Counted from the first letter of the stretch, positions 1 through 7,379 are shown. The stretch: DNA of 45,733 nt from Methylococcaceae bacterium (GCA_902810705.1 CADDYU010000013.1:1-45733); one strand, 5' to 3'. Notes: generated from the letters alone by a model not told the origin. Numbers and translations are program-made.

Positions 1-125
1 GTGGCACCATCGTGCCCGTTTCGATATGTGCTGCCATCCGATCCCTTCCTGCGTTGCAAAAAGAACCTTTGGTAGCATATCTGAGCAAAAATCGCTAATC
101 GCTGCTAGGGTGTGCGGAAAGTCGG
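1..125 (-). mobile_element. Terminal 125 bp of an insertion sequence, with an outward-facing ORF start
   Basis: These 125 bases are the exact reverse complement of the last 125 bases of the window. Both copies stop matching at the same base (ccgac end), which is what the terminus of an insertion sequence would look like. Read outward on the minus strand, an ATG near position 37 follows an aggaaggg-like ribosome site and opens a frame reading MAAHIETGTMVP before running off the window, presumably a transposase start. The family is not recognisable from 12 residues. An assembly break in a repeat is an equally good reason for the contig ending here. Confidence 0.6.
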
Positions 126-298
126 TTCCATCGCTCGGGTTTGGTCAACTGTGGCGCACTCGCGATGACAGAGTCCAAGCCCTTGCGAACGGTGGCGATC
201 ATGGCTGTTACCTGGTCGGCACAGGCATGAGTGATCGTCACCCACAAGCGCGCCTGTCCGCCAGGGGAAGTTTGCCGGGCAATGCCGGCGAGCAAGAG
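126..298 (-). pseudogene. Transposase C-terminal fragment, truncated
   Basis: The minus-strand frame contains LLAGIARQ, VTITHACADQV and APQLTKPERW. These match, residue for residue with conservative changes, the plus-strand fragment next door (LLAGVARL, VTLTHAAGDRI, APQLPKPEPW). The match stops at PERW, exactly where the terminal 125-bp repeat begins, so that element appears to have cut off the C-terminus. The frame closes at 95 inside foreign sequence. This is a dead remnant. The transposase assignment rests on general resemblance of the C-terminal region and on context, and the IS family is not certain. Confidence 0.5.
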
Positions 299-717
299 GG
301 GGCTGGGGCGGCTACACCCCCCGCGACCTGGAACGCTGCAAGCTGTCGGCGCGGGCCGTGGCCCTCATCGACAACGGGTGGAGTGGGTACCTGCGTCTGG
401 CCCATCCCCAGGCCCGCATGGAGGCGATCACCAGCCGGCCCTTACTGCTTGCCGGCGTCGCCCGCCTGACCCAGCATGCCGGCCAGAGCCGCCTGTCAGT
501 TACCCTGACCCATGCCGCGGGCGATCGGATCAGGGCCATGATCGCCGCGATCCGCAAGGGCTTGGACCCTATTCGAACAACTGCGCCGCAGTTGCCGAAA
601 CCGGAACCTTGGCGCGCCTTGATTCGCTACATCGTCGCCCGAATCCTGGCGGCCAGACCGACGCAACCGCCCCCGCTCGTCTCAACCTCGCTTCTGCCCG
701 CCGCCCAGAGCGGCTAA
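299..717 (+). pseudogene. Transposase C-terminal fragment, inverted copy
   Basis: An open frame begins without a convincing start around 299 and reads YTPRDLERCKLSARAV, then SRPLLLAGVARLTQHAGQ, ending at a stop at 715-717. It is homologous to the minus-strand fragment at 126-298, and the two meet head to head at about 298. Only the C-terminal part of a transposase-like protein is present, with no catalytic core. The ORF can be opened at a GTG at 358, but that start cuts into the conserved region, so it should not be taken as a real gene. It ends 24 bases before the exbD stop. Confidence 0.5.
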
Positions 718-740
718 CAGAGGAATCTAGGATTTATCGT

Positions 741-1151
741 CTATTGCTGTAAGGTCACGAACGACAGCTTGCCGATGCCGGAACGCTGGGCACTGGCCAT
801 GACCTTGGCGACGGCATCGAATACCGCGGCGCGGTCGGCCTGGAGTTGCACGTTGATCTCGGGATCACGTTCCTGCAGGGCTTTCAGTTCCGCTTCCAGG
901 GACTCCAGCGGCACCGGCCGGTCATCCAGTGACGGCTGGCCGTCGGCGTTCACGCTCAGAATGGTGACATGCTGGTCCGGGGCCGGCTCGGTCTGTTCAG
1001 TCTTGGGCAGTTTGACCCGCACCACCTGGGTCAAGAGCGGCGCGGTGACGATGAACACCACCAGCAGCACCAGCATCACGTCCACCAGGGGCGTGACGTT
1101 GATCTCGCTCATTTCGCCGCCCTCGTCGTCATTCGGCGTGTATATGGCCAT
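741..1151 (-). CDS. exbD: Biopolymer transport protein ExbD
   Basis: ExbD is the single-pass subunit of the ExbB-ExbD proton-driven motor that energises TonB for uptake through outer-membrane receptors. The 136-residue protein begins MAIYTPNDDEGGEMSEINVT, with the layout of E. coli ExbD. The transmembrane helix PLVDVMLVLLVVFIVTA carries the conserved aspartate (residue 24) needed for proton movement. A periplasmic domain follows. The first Met fits the family length, and the start lies 23 bases inside the exbB 3' end, so the two are translationally coupled. The gene ends against transposase debris, so any further downstream partner has been lost or was never there. Confidence 0.93.
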   Translation of the reverse strand: MAIYTPNDDEGGEMSEINVTPLVDVMLVLLVVFIVTAPLLTQVVRVKLPKTEQTEPAPDQHVTILSVNADGQPSLDDRPVPLESLEAELKALQERDPEINVQLQADRAAVFDAVAKVMASAQRSGIGKLSFVTLQQ

Positions 1152-1809
1152 GTTCGCTCACCGTTTGCTGGATCAGGTGGTCTTGGATCGTCGCATGCAG
1201 GAAATCGCTGGCGAAATGGTCCAGCGTGGCGACGATGCGGCGGTTCTGCCGCAGGAAGAAGTTGTAGGCGATCACCGCCGGAATGGCGACCGCGATGCCG
1301 ATGGCCGTGGCGATCAGCGCCTCGCCGATGGGACCTGCCACCACTTCCAGGCTCGCCGACCCCTTGGCGCTGATGTCCTTGAGCGCGTGCATGATGCCCC
1401 AGACGGTACCGAACAGGCCCACGAATGGCGCGGTGCTGCCGATGCTGGCCAGCCAGCCGAGACCGGAGTCCAGGCGCGCTTTTTCCTTCTGGATTTGCTG
1501 GCGCATGGCCCGCTCGATGAGCTCGTACCAAGCTTCGTGACGACCAGGGTCCAGGTTCAGATGGAGTCTGGCTTTCGCCAGCGTGGCGTGACCGGCTTGC
1601 ACTACACGGCCCGCAGGCGTCCTGACGGCGGCCGGCCCGTCTACGACCCGGTTTTCCCCAGCCCGAAAACGTTTGATGAAGAGATGATTACGCAGCTTGC
1701 TTAAGGCCACTTCGCCCGCCTTCAGGAGAATTACGCTCCAGGTCAGCAGGGAAAAACAGCCGAGCAGGCACAGCGTGCCGTCGACGATGGTAGTTTCCGA
1801 AAAATTCAA
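1129..1809 (-). CDS. exbB: Biopolymer transport protein ExbB (MotA/TolQ/ExbB family)
   Basis: ExbB is the multi-spanning inner-membrane subunit of the TonB motor. The 226-residue protein has an N-terminal membrane helix (residues about 8-30), a cytoplasmic segment, and the family core near residues 125-200: GWLASIGSTAPFVGLFGTVWG, then EALIATAIGIAVAIPAVIAYNFF. The order tonB-exbB-exbD is normal, but an IS66 element now lies just upstream of this start, with its inner end about 30 bases from the ATG. ExbB/D expression may therefore depend on read-through from tonB or on a promoter within the element. Confidence 0.93.
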   Translation of the reverse strand: MNFSETTIVDGTLCLLGCFSLLTWSVILLKAGEVALSKLRNHLFIKRFRAGENRVVDGPAAVRTPAGRVVQAGHATLAKARLHLNLDPGRHEAWYELIERAMRQQIQKEKARLDSGLGWLASIGSTAPFVGLFGTVWGIMHALKDISAKGSASLEVVAGPIGEALIATAIGIAVAIPAVIAYNFFLRQNRRIVATLDHFASDFLHATIQDHLIQQTVSEHGHIHAE

Positions 1810-1831
1810 AGCTGTCTCCTTTCGTTGAGTT

Positions 1832-1839
1832 CATGGAAT
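1832..1839. repeat. Left 8-bp target-site duplication of the IS66 element
   Basis: The sequence catggaat directly abuts the left inverted repeat and recurs at 3282-3289. Eight base pairs is the duplication length typical of IS66-family elements. Confidence 0.85.
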
Positions 1840-3281
1840 GTATTTGTTTAGCGTCTGCTCGCCCTCACGAGGTATCGCATACAGGAGCGGTCAAGAGTTT
1901 TGGAGGCTCGGCCGGCGCTGTGAGGAGCACAGCCAAGTAATCGAGTGCAAGCTTGCCCTGCTGCTTCAAGGTTTGCAAAAGGCTAGCGAGTATTGCGTGG
2001 GTGCGGGCACCGCGCATGGTCTTGTTGCAGCCGCCGGTCTTGCGCACGATCACGGCTGGCCGCAAAGCCCGCTCCGCGCGGTTGTTGGTGGCCTCCACCT
2101 CCTCGTGGTAGAGGAAACGCAGAAGATGGGGCCGCTGCTTCCGCAGCCGCTTGTACAGGCGCGCATTGTCTGGGTCGGTGAAGCGCCGTCCTTCGGCGAT
2201 CAGCCCATCCAAGCGCTCCTCAAGCTCCCGCACCCGGGTAGCAAAGACCGGGGCCTCAAGTTTCTCCCGCTCAACTCGCAAGGCCAATGCCTCCCGCAGA
2301 AGGCCAGTGAGCTCCCGCGGAAAACGCACCGCCCCGCCGCATTTTTCGCGGGCAAGCTTTCCAAGCTCGCGCAACAGATGGGCAAAGCATTTCTGCTTGA
2401 GCCACTGCGCGAGCACCCGATGGTCATAGGCCAGGAAACAATCACTTGTCAGCACGCCCGGGAATTCCTGTCCCAGGATCTCCACCACCACCTCATGCGA
2501 ACGCCGCTTATCAATGCTATAGACCGTCACCCGCTGGCTCGTAAACACCCACAGCCATGCCGAAAGCACCCCAATCCGCCAGCCCGTCTCATCGGCATAC
2601 ACCGCGCAGGCGCCTCGGATCACTTCCACCAGCTCCGCGTATACCGGCCTGGCCTTCTCCGCCAGGCGGGCATTCGCCTGGCACAAACCACTCGCCGTGA
2701 CCTCCAATCCAAAGGCCAACTGAAAGAGCTCGGCCACCTTCCGATAAGGGATCCCCAGCCGATGCTTGAGCTCCGCCGCCAAGGCCTTCGCCCGAGGTCC
2801 CACGCTTACCCCCGCCGCACCACTGGCTGTCGACACCTGCATCGGATGACGCGAATGGACACGCTTGCCACAGTGGGGGCACCAGCCGCTTTCGGTCACA
2901 AAGCGCCTCGCCACCGGCTTCACCACAGGCAAGTCCACCTGCACCTGCTTCTGCCATGCCCGCCCCTGCAGGGGACCTCCACATTCCGGACACCCACCCA
3001 GCGGCACAACCTCCGTTTCCTGGATGCCCCCCTCTGGCGGAGCTTCCCGATAGCGGAATTGCCCCTGCCCGGGGCGACGCCCTGGCGGCTTGGAGTCCGG
3101 CTTCGGCTCATCCCGAGAAAACGGGGCCGCTTGCCGCCGCCCCCGGCGCAGCTCCGCTTCCAGCGCAGCCAGCTTGGCCCGCAGCGCTTCCATCTCAGCT
3201 TGCAGCCGCTGACAATTCGGACATTCCGGCTTCTGGGTCATGCCCTATTCATAGCACGAATGAAGGACGCTAAACAAATAC
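1840..3281 (-). mobile_element. IS66-family insertion sequence, complete, between tonB and exbB
   Basis: The element is 1442 bp. Its ends are perfect 16-bp inverted repeats: gtatttgtttagcgtc at 1840-1855 and gacgctaaacaaatac at 3266-3281. They are flanked by identical catggaat duplications. It carries only the large tnpC-type transposase on the minus strand. The small tnpA and tnpB genes of classical IS66 are absent, as in the single-gene subgroup (ISBst12-like). Intact ends, an open transposase and a perfect duplication indicate a fairly recent insertion. Confidence 0.88.
1865..3241 (-). CDS. IS66-family transposase (TnpC type)
   Basis: This 458-residue DDE transposase has an N-terminal leucine-zipper-like coiled coil (QRLQAEMEALRAKLAALEAE) and a CPECGG / CPHCGK zinc-binding pair (residues about 84-125). 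The catalytic core follows: first Asp in YADETGWRI, second Asp in LTSDCFLAYDHR, and Glu/Asn in EATNNRAERALRP, the characteristic IS66 C-terminal motif. Length is slightly short for the family (about 500) but all core motifs are present, so it is probably active. It would catalyse cut and reinsertion using the 16-bp ends at 1840 and 3281. Confidence 0.92.
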   Translation of the reverse strand: MTQKPECPNCQRLQAEMEALRAKLAALEAELRRGRRQAAPFSRDEPKPDSKPPGRRPGQGQFRYREAPPEGGIQETEVVPLGGCPECGGPLQGRAWQKQVQVDLPVVKPVARRFVTESGWCPHCGKRVHSRHPMQVSTASGAAGVSVGPRAKALAAELKHRLGIPYRKVAELFQLAFGLEVTASGLCQANARLAEKARPVYAELVEVIRGACAVYADETGWRIGVLSAWLWVFTSQRVTVYSIDKRRSHEVVVEILGQEFPGVLTSDCFLAYDHRVLAQWLKQKCFAHLLRELGKLAREKCGGAVRFPRELTGLLREALALRVEREKLEAPVFATRVRELEERLDGLIAEGRRFTDPDNARLYKRLRKQRPHLLRFLYHEEVEATNNRAERALRPAVIVRKTGGCNKTMRGARTHAILASLLQTLKQQGKLALDYLAVLLTAPAEPPKLLTAPVCDTS

Positions 3282-3289
3282 CATGGAAT
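3282..3289. repeat. Right 8-bp target-site duplication of the IS66 element
   Basis: The sequence catggaat is identical to 1832-1839. Removing one copy plus the element restores a continuous tonB-exbB intergenic region. Confidence 0.85.
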
Positions 3290-3297
3290 TTTAGGTA

Positions 3298-3359
3298 GGA
3301 GGACTGAGGCTGGAGGAAGAAAACGCCTCGTCAACCTCAAGCCTCCAGTCTCAAGCCTC
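3298..3359. repeat. Palindromic repeat copy A (GGCTTGAGG family), intergenic
   Basis: The left arm gaggactgaggctggagg (about 3299-3316) pairs with the right arm at about 3335-3359, which contains cctccagtctcaagcctc. A short spacer separates them. It lies immediately after the tonB stop codon. The same arm words recur at 12.5, 12.7, 13.7, 41.5, 42.0 and 43.3 kb, in most cases inside coding sequence. Confidence 0.75.
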
Positions 3360-3364
3360 AGCGC

Positions 3365-4117
3365 TCATTCCAACTGGAATTCGATCGGCACGGTGACCCA
3401 ACTGGCCTGGGCGACATCGCCCCGCTTGGCGGGCACGAAGCGCCATTTCTTCACCGCCTCCAGCGCCGATTCGTCCAGCACCTCGTGGCCGCTGCTGCGC
3501 TGCACCGACACCTCGCCGCAGCGGCCGTCGGCGGTGACATAGACCCGCAGCACCACCAAGCCTTCCCAGTGCCGGCTGCGCGCGACACCGGGATAGACCG
3601 GTTTCGGATTGTTCAGATAGTTGGCGTTCGAGCGGGCCGGCGTGTAGACGTCATTCCGGGGCGAGGCGGTCCGATCCTGTATCGGGGCCGGAGGGGCTGA
3701 CGGAGCAGGCGGTGCGGTATCCGGTTCCTCTTTCTGTATCTCGACCGGCTTGACCGCGGACTCCTGGCGCACCGGTTTCGGTTTGGGCTTGGGCTTTTTC
3801 ACCGGCTTGGGATCCGGCTTCTTGGCCTCCTTGGGCGGCTCGGGCGGTGGCGGCGTCTCGGGTTGGGTCACCGCCGGTGCGGGAGGCGCGGACAGGACCA
3901 GGTCGATCATCGGCAAGGGCGCCGCTTCGCTCACAGGAAGCGGGGCTGGCCGGTTCACGTACCAGAGGAACAGCAAACCGTGCAATACCGTGACCAGCAT
4001 GGCCACCGCGGCAACCGCGAGCGGTCGTTTCCAGGTCAAGGGAATCTCAGCCACCGTGATGGGGAGGCCTTCGGGGCCGTCGTACGGCCGGTCTCCGGGA
4101 AACAAGTAGACCTTCAT
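3365..4117 (-). CDS. tonB: TonB family energy transducer
   Basis: TonB spans the periplasm and passes energy from ExbB-ExbD to outer-membrane receptors. From MKVYLFPGDRPYDG the protein is about 250 residues. It has a short cytoplasmic N-terminus, one membrane anchor (LAVAAVAMLVTVLHGLLFLW), a Pro/Lys-rich periplasmic linker (PPPPEPPKEAKKPDPKPVKK), and a C-terminal domain with YPGVARSRHWEG and LDESALEAVKKWRFVPA typical of the TonB C-terminal fold. A longer frame starts at 4183, but the chosen ATG overlaps the stop of the upstream gene (ATGA), which favours coupled translation. It probably serves the FpvA-type receptor in this window. An IS66 element now separates it from exbB. Confidence 0.9.
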   Translation of the reverse strand: MKVYLFPGDRPYDGPEGLPITVAEIPLTWKRPLAVAAVAMLVTVLHGLLFLWYVNRPAPLPVSEAAPLPMIDLVLSAPPAPAVTQPETPPPPEPPKEAKKPDPKPVKKPKPKPKPVRQESAVKPVEIQKEEPDTAPPAPSAPPAPIQDRTASPRNDVYTPARSNANYLNNPKPVYPGVARSRHWEGLVVLRVYVTADGRCGEVSVQRSSGHEVLDESALEAVKKWRFVPAKRGDVAQASWVTVPIEFQLE

Positions 4118-4443
4118 TTTCCGGACACCGTGCCAAGCACAGGATTGCCGGGCTCCAAGCGCTTGCGCGGCTTGTCCGCGCACTGGAGGGATAGCTTCGG
4201 CCCGGCGGAGGATGGCTTCCGGACCTGGCGCCCGCTCTTCTCCGCAGGGTCGTCATCACCGTTCCGCTGAAAGTCCGCCACTTGCTGTCGCAATGCTTCG
4301 AGGCATCGTCGCGCCTCGCCGAGCAATTCTTCGATATATTCGAAATGGATCTGGAAATAGCGCGCCGCAGGAAACTCGGGCCTATACACGCCCCCATTGT
4401 CCGAGTCCTGGGTTCTTTTCGAGCCGGCTTGCTCGACGCTCAT
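4114..4443 (-). CDS. Hypothetical 109-residue protein upstream of tonB
   Basis: I do not recognise this protein. It starts at an ATG preceded by a good ribosome site (aagaggaa, 6 bases upstream), and its TGA overlaps the tonB ATG, so it is very likely translated as the first gene of the tonB operon. It is soluble-looking, with no signal peptide or membrane segment. A central amphipathic helix (FQIHFEYIEELLGEARRCLE, residues about 31-50) is followed by a polar tail rich in Lys, Arg, Pro and Asp. It could be a regulator or accessory of the TonB system, but no function can be read from the sequence. Confidence 0.65.
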   Translation of the reverse strand: MSVEQAGSKRTQDSDNGGVYRPEFPAARYFQIHFEYIEELLGEARRCLEALRQQVADFQRNGDDDPAEKSGRQVRKPSSAGPKLSLQCADKPRKRLEPGNPVLGTVSGK

Positions 4444-4533
4444 GGCGATTCCTCTTTATTGGGTCGTTAATCCTGATGACGTAAAAGCGAGGCTAATCCC
4501 GTATTGCGTGCCGCAAAAAAACTACGGCGATCG

Positions 4534-4543
4534 TAAGTAGCTA
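4534..4543. repeat. Left 10-bp target-site duplication of the IS4-like element
   Basis: The sequence taagtagcta abuts the left inverted repeat and recurs at 5957-5966. Ten base pairs lies within the range known for IS4-group elements. Confidence 0.85.
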
Positions 4544-5956
4544 CTGTAGTTCCCGGTTTTTAAGCCGATTAGTTTGTTGAAATTATGCCGCTTTCTTCAT
4601 TTTCTCTGCAGTAGGGTCTGACGCCTTAGTGCGAGAAATGCGCGGGCGGCAGGCCTCAATTAAGCGTCGTCGGACTTGGCCGACTGTGTTTTCCTGCTTG
4701 TACCACGACCAGTTGAGCGAGGGCAACTCGATGTGTAAGGCTTGGGTTGCCAGCAACTTCAAGAGCGCATGAGCGATGCACAAGAAGACCGGCCAGCGGC
4801 GTACGCCTTCGCCACTGCGGCCTTGATACTGCCCCAAGCCCAACTCTTTGATCTCGTCGAAGTTGACTTCGATCTGCTGGCGTCCGCCATAGGCCTGGAC
4901 GGCCTCCAACGGGGTGAGCTCCAGATCGGGGGTGAGCAGATACCAGGGTTTTAACCTCAGCCCCGGCACGAGCACGATAATCAGGCGCACGGGGCAGAGG
5001 CGGTCGTGCCACCCCCCCCGCCATAGCATTTCCGCGTCGTAAATACGCACGATGTGCGCTTTTCCACGTACCTTGAGGATGGCGGTCTGCTGGCGCAGGC
5101 GCTTGGGAAAGCGTTTGATCAACTTATCCACCCGGCACTTCTGGCCGTAGCTCCGGCGGCGGCCTCGACGGGGTTGACGGCGTGGGGCGAAGTAGAAGAC
5201 CTGGTTTGAGCGCACGCGCCCAAGCACATAGTGGTCTAACCGCTCTAAGGACTGCACCAACGGGCGACTGAGGATGCCGCGATCGACTACCCAGACGTGA
5301 CGCACCTCTGCAGGTAAGCGCCACTGCGGGGCTAACTCACCGACCAACCGCGGAATGGACCGCCCTTGGACGTAGAGAAGCGCGCCGACCAGCGCACTGG
5401 CCCAGTGCTTCTGGGCCCTCTGGTAGAGGTGCGCTGCAAAGACATAACACTGGCCTTGCAGGTGTTTGGCCCGACCGATGACGCGCTTGGCACGGTGGAA
5501 CAGCCCCACTGAAGCCACCCGCCGGGCAAACGGCTTCTCGGTCAAGGGCGAGTCGGCTAGCCAGAAGAGGCGGGTTGGCAGCTCACCTGCATAGAGTGTA
5601 GTCAAGACCCCTTGCGTTAACTGGGCCATCAGTGCTTGCCGCGAGAGCTTGTGGCAGCGGAACAAGTCCGACAAGCGCTGCGGCTGATACTCAGGAGGCG
5701 CAAAGACGCTGGCGCGCACCGTGCCGTGCTTGGCTTCGCCAATAAGCAGACCGCACAGCAAGTAGGTAAAACTGTCAAAGACTTCTGCCCGCAACAGAGG
5801 GCGGAACATTGAGATGAAATCAAGCAGGGCCGGTGGTAAGCTTTCCATCAGTCGTTTCTCTCGTTGTGATTGACCGCTGTAACGATGAACGACTGCGGCG
5901 CAGAGAGCAAGCTCTCCTGCGCCGCTTATTTATCTCTCAAAAACCGGGAACTACAG
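4544..5956 (-). mobile_element. IS4-like insertion sequence, complete, in the tonB/fecI divergent gap
   Basis: The element is 1413 bp with perfect 18-bp terminal inverted repeats: ctgtagttcccggttttt at 4544-4561 and aaaaaccgggaactacag at 5939-5956. They are flanked by the 10-bp duplication taagtagcta. It carries one transposase gene on the minus strand. It sits about 100 bp upstream of the orf109-tonB start, inside what was the divergent promoter region shared with fecI. Intact ends and duplication suggest a recent event. Confidence 0.88.
4583..5848 (-). CDS. IS4-type DDE transposase
   Basis: This 421-residue protein has the pattern of IS4/IS701-superfamily transposases. A hydrophobic N-terminal region (FDSFTYLLCGLLIGEAKHGT) is followed by a probable catalytic Asp in HVWVVDRGILSRPLVQ, and the C-terminal YGGRQQIEVNFDEIKELGLG carries the Glu of the Y-R-E-type signature. 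The 10-bp target duplication supports IS4 over IS701, which makes 4-bp duplications. The ORF is intact and nearly fills the element. It would act only on the 18-bp ends at 4544 and 5956. Confidence 0.85.
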   Translation of the reverse strand: MESLPPALLDFISMFRPLLRAEVFDSFTYLLCGLLIGEAKHGTVRASVFAPPEYQPQRLSDLFRCHKLSRQALMAQLTQGVLTTLYAGELPTRLFWLADSPLTEKPFARRVASVGLFHRAKRVIGRAKHLQGQCYVFAAHLYQRAQKHWASALVGALLYVQGRSIPRLVGELAPQWRLPAEVRHVWVVDRGILSRPLVQSLERLDHYVLGRVRSNQVFYFAPRRQPRRGRRRSYGQKCRVDKLIKRFPKRLRQQTAILKVRGKAHIVRIYDAEMLWRGGWHDRLCPVRLIIVLVPGLRLKPWYLLTPDLELTPLEAVQAYGGRQQIEVNFDEIKELGLGQYQGRSGEGVRRWPVFLCIAHALLKLLATQALHIELPSLNWSWYKQENTVGQVRRRLIEACRPRISRTKASDPTAEKMKKAA

Positions 5957-6193
5957 TAAGTAGCTATGAAATATAGAAATCAGAACACCGGGCATACTGG
6001 AAGTGCGGGATATGCCGCACCCGTCATGTCATGTGCCCCATCCGGCATCGTTCGATCCGCTCAAGCCTCTGAATTAAGAACGAAATTTGCTTGGAATGGA
6101 TATTGCCCTTCTTGATCTTGCACGCGAGGCACTCCCATCGGAAACCCGGCCGCGCACACCCGCTACTGAACGATTGCTACGGAGCATGAAGCA
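5957..6193. promoter_or_regulatory. Remainder of the divergent fecI / orf109-tonB regulatory gap
   Basis: It begins with the right 10-bp duplication (5957-5966) of the IS4-like element. The original gap ran from 4444 to 6193 without the element (about 337 bp) and must have held promoters for both fecI (+) and the tonB operon (-). An AT-rich stretch is split near the insertion point. I cannot identify a convincing Fur box or sigma-70 promoter by eye. Confidence 0.3.
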
Positions 6194-6697
6194 GTGAGTT
6201 CGTCCACCGCCCTGATCGAGTCGACTTTCCTGAATACCCGCAAGCCCTTGCTGCAATTGCTCAAACGCCGTCTCGGTTGCAGCCATACCGCGGAAGACCT
6301 GGTCCAGGAGACCTATTTGCGGGTCATTCAGCGGGACTCCATCGAGGAGATCGCCAATCTTCCCGCCTATCTGTTTCGAATCACCAGCAATCTGGTGGCT
6401 GACCATGGACGGCAGGCTGTGGTGCAGGCAGAGGACCGTCACGAGCCGCTGGAAGAGGACCTGGTTTGTCCGAAACCCCCGCCGGATAGGGTCGCCGAAG
6501 CGGTCCAGGAGCTGGAGATGCTGAGTCAACTGATCGCCGAACTGCCCCCGCAATGCCGCCGCATCTTCCTCCTCCATAAGGCTCGGCATCTCAGTCATGT
6601 CGAAATCGCTGAGCAGCTAGGTATTTCTCCTCGTACGGTGGAAACACAAATCGGCAAGGCGCTGAAGATTCTGCGCGATCGGATGGGCGCATTATAA
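6194..6697 (+). CDS. fecI: FecI-type ECF sigma factor
   Basis: This 167-residue ECF sigma factor would direct RNA polymerase to genes for uptake of a cognate siderophore. Region 2 lies at about residues 8-75 (HTAEDLVQETYLRVIQ, then LPAYLFRITSNLVADHGR, the FecI-type 2.4 signature). Region 4 lies at about 105-160 (LPPQCRRIFLLHKARHLSHV, then ISPRTVETQIGKALKILRD). The GTG start is preceded by ggag at a suitable distance, and the nearby ATG at 6186 is out of frame. Its partner FecR lies more than 1.1 kb downstream, with a MITE and a toxin-antitoxin pair in between, which is unusual. The receptor at 21.7 kb carries the matching signalling domain. Confidence 0.92.
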   Translation: MSSSTALIESTFLNTRKPLLQLLKRRLGCSHTAEDLVQETYLRVIQRDSIEEIANLPAYLFRITSNLVADHGRQAVVQAEDRHEPLEEDLVCPKPPPDRVAEAVQELEMLSQLIAELPPQCRRIFLLHKARHLSHVEIAEQLGISPRTVETQIGKALKILRDRMGAL

Positions 6698-6842
6698 CCG
6701 CCGTACGCGAGCATGCGGCCGCTCCAAATTCTTCCTGCGCTGCGCACCCAGCCTGAGACCGCCCGGTCGGGGCCAACTTACGTTTCCAAAAAATACTCAT
6801 CCATTCCCGTGGGTTCGTCCTGTGGGCCGCACTCCGCGCCTC

Positions 6843-6865
6843 CAAGTTCGATCCTGTCGAACTTG
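6843..6865. repeat. Perfect 9-bp hairpin downstream of fecI
   Basis: The arms caagttcga and tcgaacttg flank a 5-base loop (tcctg). No T-run follows, so it is not a classical terminator. It resembles the widespread short palindromes of the tcgaacctg type found in many proteobacterial intergenic regions. Confidence 0.55.
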
Positions 6866-6887
6866 CCGCTCCAGGCGAACCCTTTAT

Positions 6888-7022
6888 CCTAAAAACGGCA
6901 GTTGACCGCTATTTGCCGTGGGGCAAACCCTCATGAAATCCGACTCTCTTGCGGATCGTCGGCTTCACCTTTCGGGTGAATACGCTACGCACCCTCGGGC
7001 GCATCCAACTGCCGTTTTTAGG
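6888..7022. mobile_element. MITE-like element, 135 bp, with perfect 17-bp ends
   Basis: The perfect terminal inverted repeats cctaaaaacggcagttg (6888-6904) and its complement (7006-7022) enclose about 100 bp with no coding capacity. The flanks tttat at 6883-6887 and 7023-7027 form a 5-bp target duplication. Size, ends and duplication fit a miniature inverted-repeat transposable element moved by a transposase encoded elsewhere. It lies between fecI and the higBA pair, in a gap (6698-7091) that otherwise holds only the hairpin at 6843. The parent IS family is not identified. Confidence 0.82.
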
Positions 7023-7091
7023 TTTATTGTTCGGCATCACCCCCGGATCGGAGGCTTGTAGCCTGTATCGTTACGGGATACGATAAAGCCC

Positions 7092-7370
7092 ATGCTTAAG
7101 AGCTTCCGGCACAAAGGCATTCAGCGGTTCTTCGAGACCGGCTCAAAAGCGGGCATCCAGGCGCAGCATGCGAATAAGCTGCGGATCATGCTGACCCGGT
7201 TGAACGTGGCGAAAGCCCCGTCGGACATGAATGCCGCCGGCTGGAAACTGCATCCGCTCAAGGGCGATCTTGAAGGTCACTGGGCGGTCTGAGTGGCCGC
7301 GAATTGGCGACTGACGTTCGCGTTCGAGGGTGAAGATGCAATCCTGGTGGATTACCAGGATTACCATTAA
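7092..7370 (+). pseudogene. higB: HigB/RelE-type toxin gene with an in-frame TGA
   Basis: The frame reads MLKSFRHKGIQRFFETGSKA and HPLKGDLEGHWAV, typical of HigB mRNA-interferase toxins. It stops at TGA (7290-7292) after 66 residues. The same frame continues without further interruption through AANWRLTFAFEGEDAILVDY to a TAA at 7368-7370, giving the usual family length of 92. A single base change explains the break. The C-terminal strand lost by truncation belongs to the RelE-fold core, so the toxin is probably inactive. The antitoxin gene starts 9 bases later. A sequencing error cannot be excluded. Confidence 0.85.
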
Positions 7371-7379
7371 GAGGTTGAA

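Noticed and set aside
26..469. 147-residue plus-strand frame sharing its N-terminus with an 87-residue minus-strand frame at 45445-45708
   Set aside because: The shared part is just the inverted terminal repeat read in the sense opposite to its likely gene. The rest differs and overlaps the transposase remnants.
7290..7292. TGA in higB as a selenocysteine codon
   Set aside because: HigB toxins are not selenoproteins, and no SECIS-like stem-loop was apparent just after the codon. A nonsense mutation or read error is simpler.
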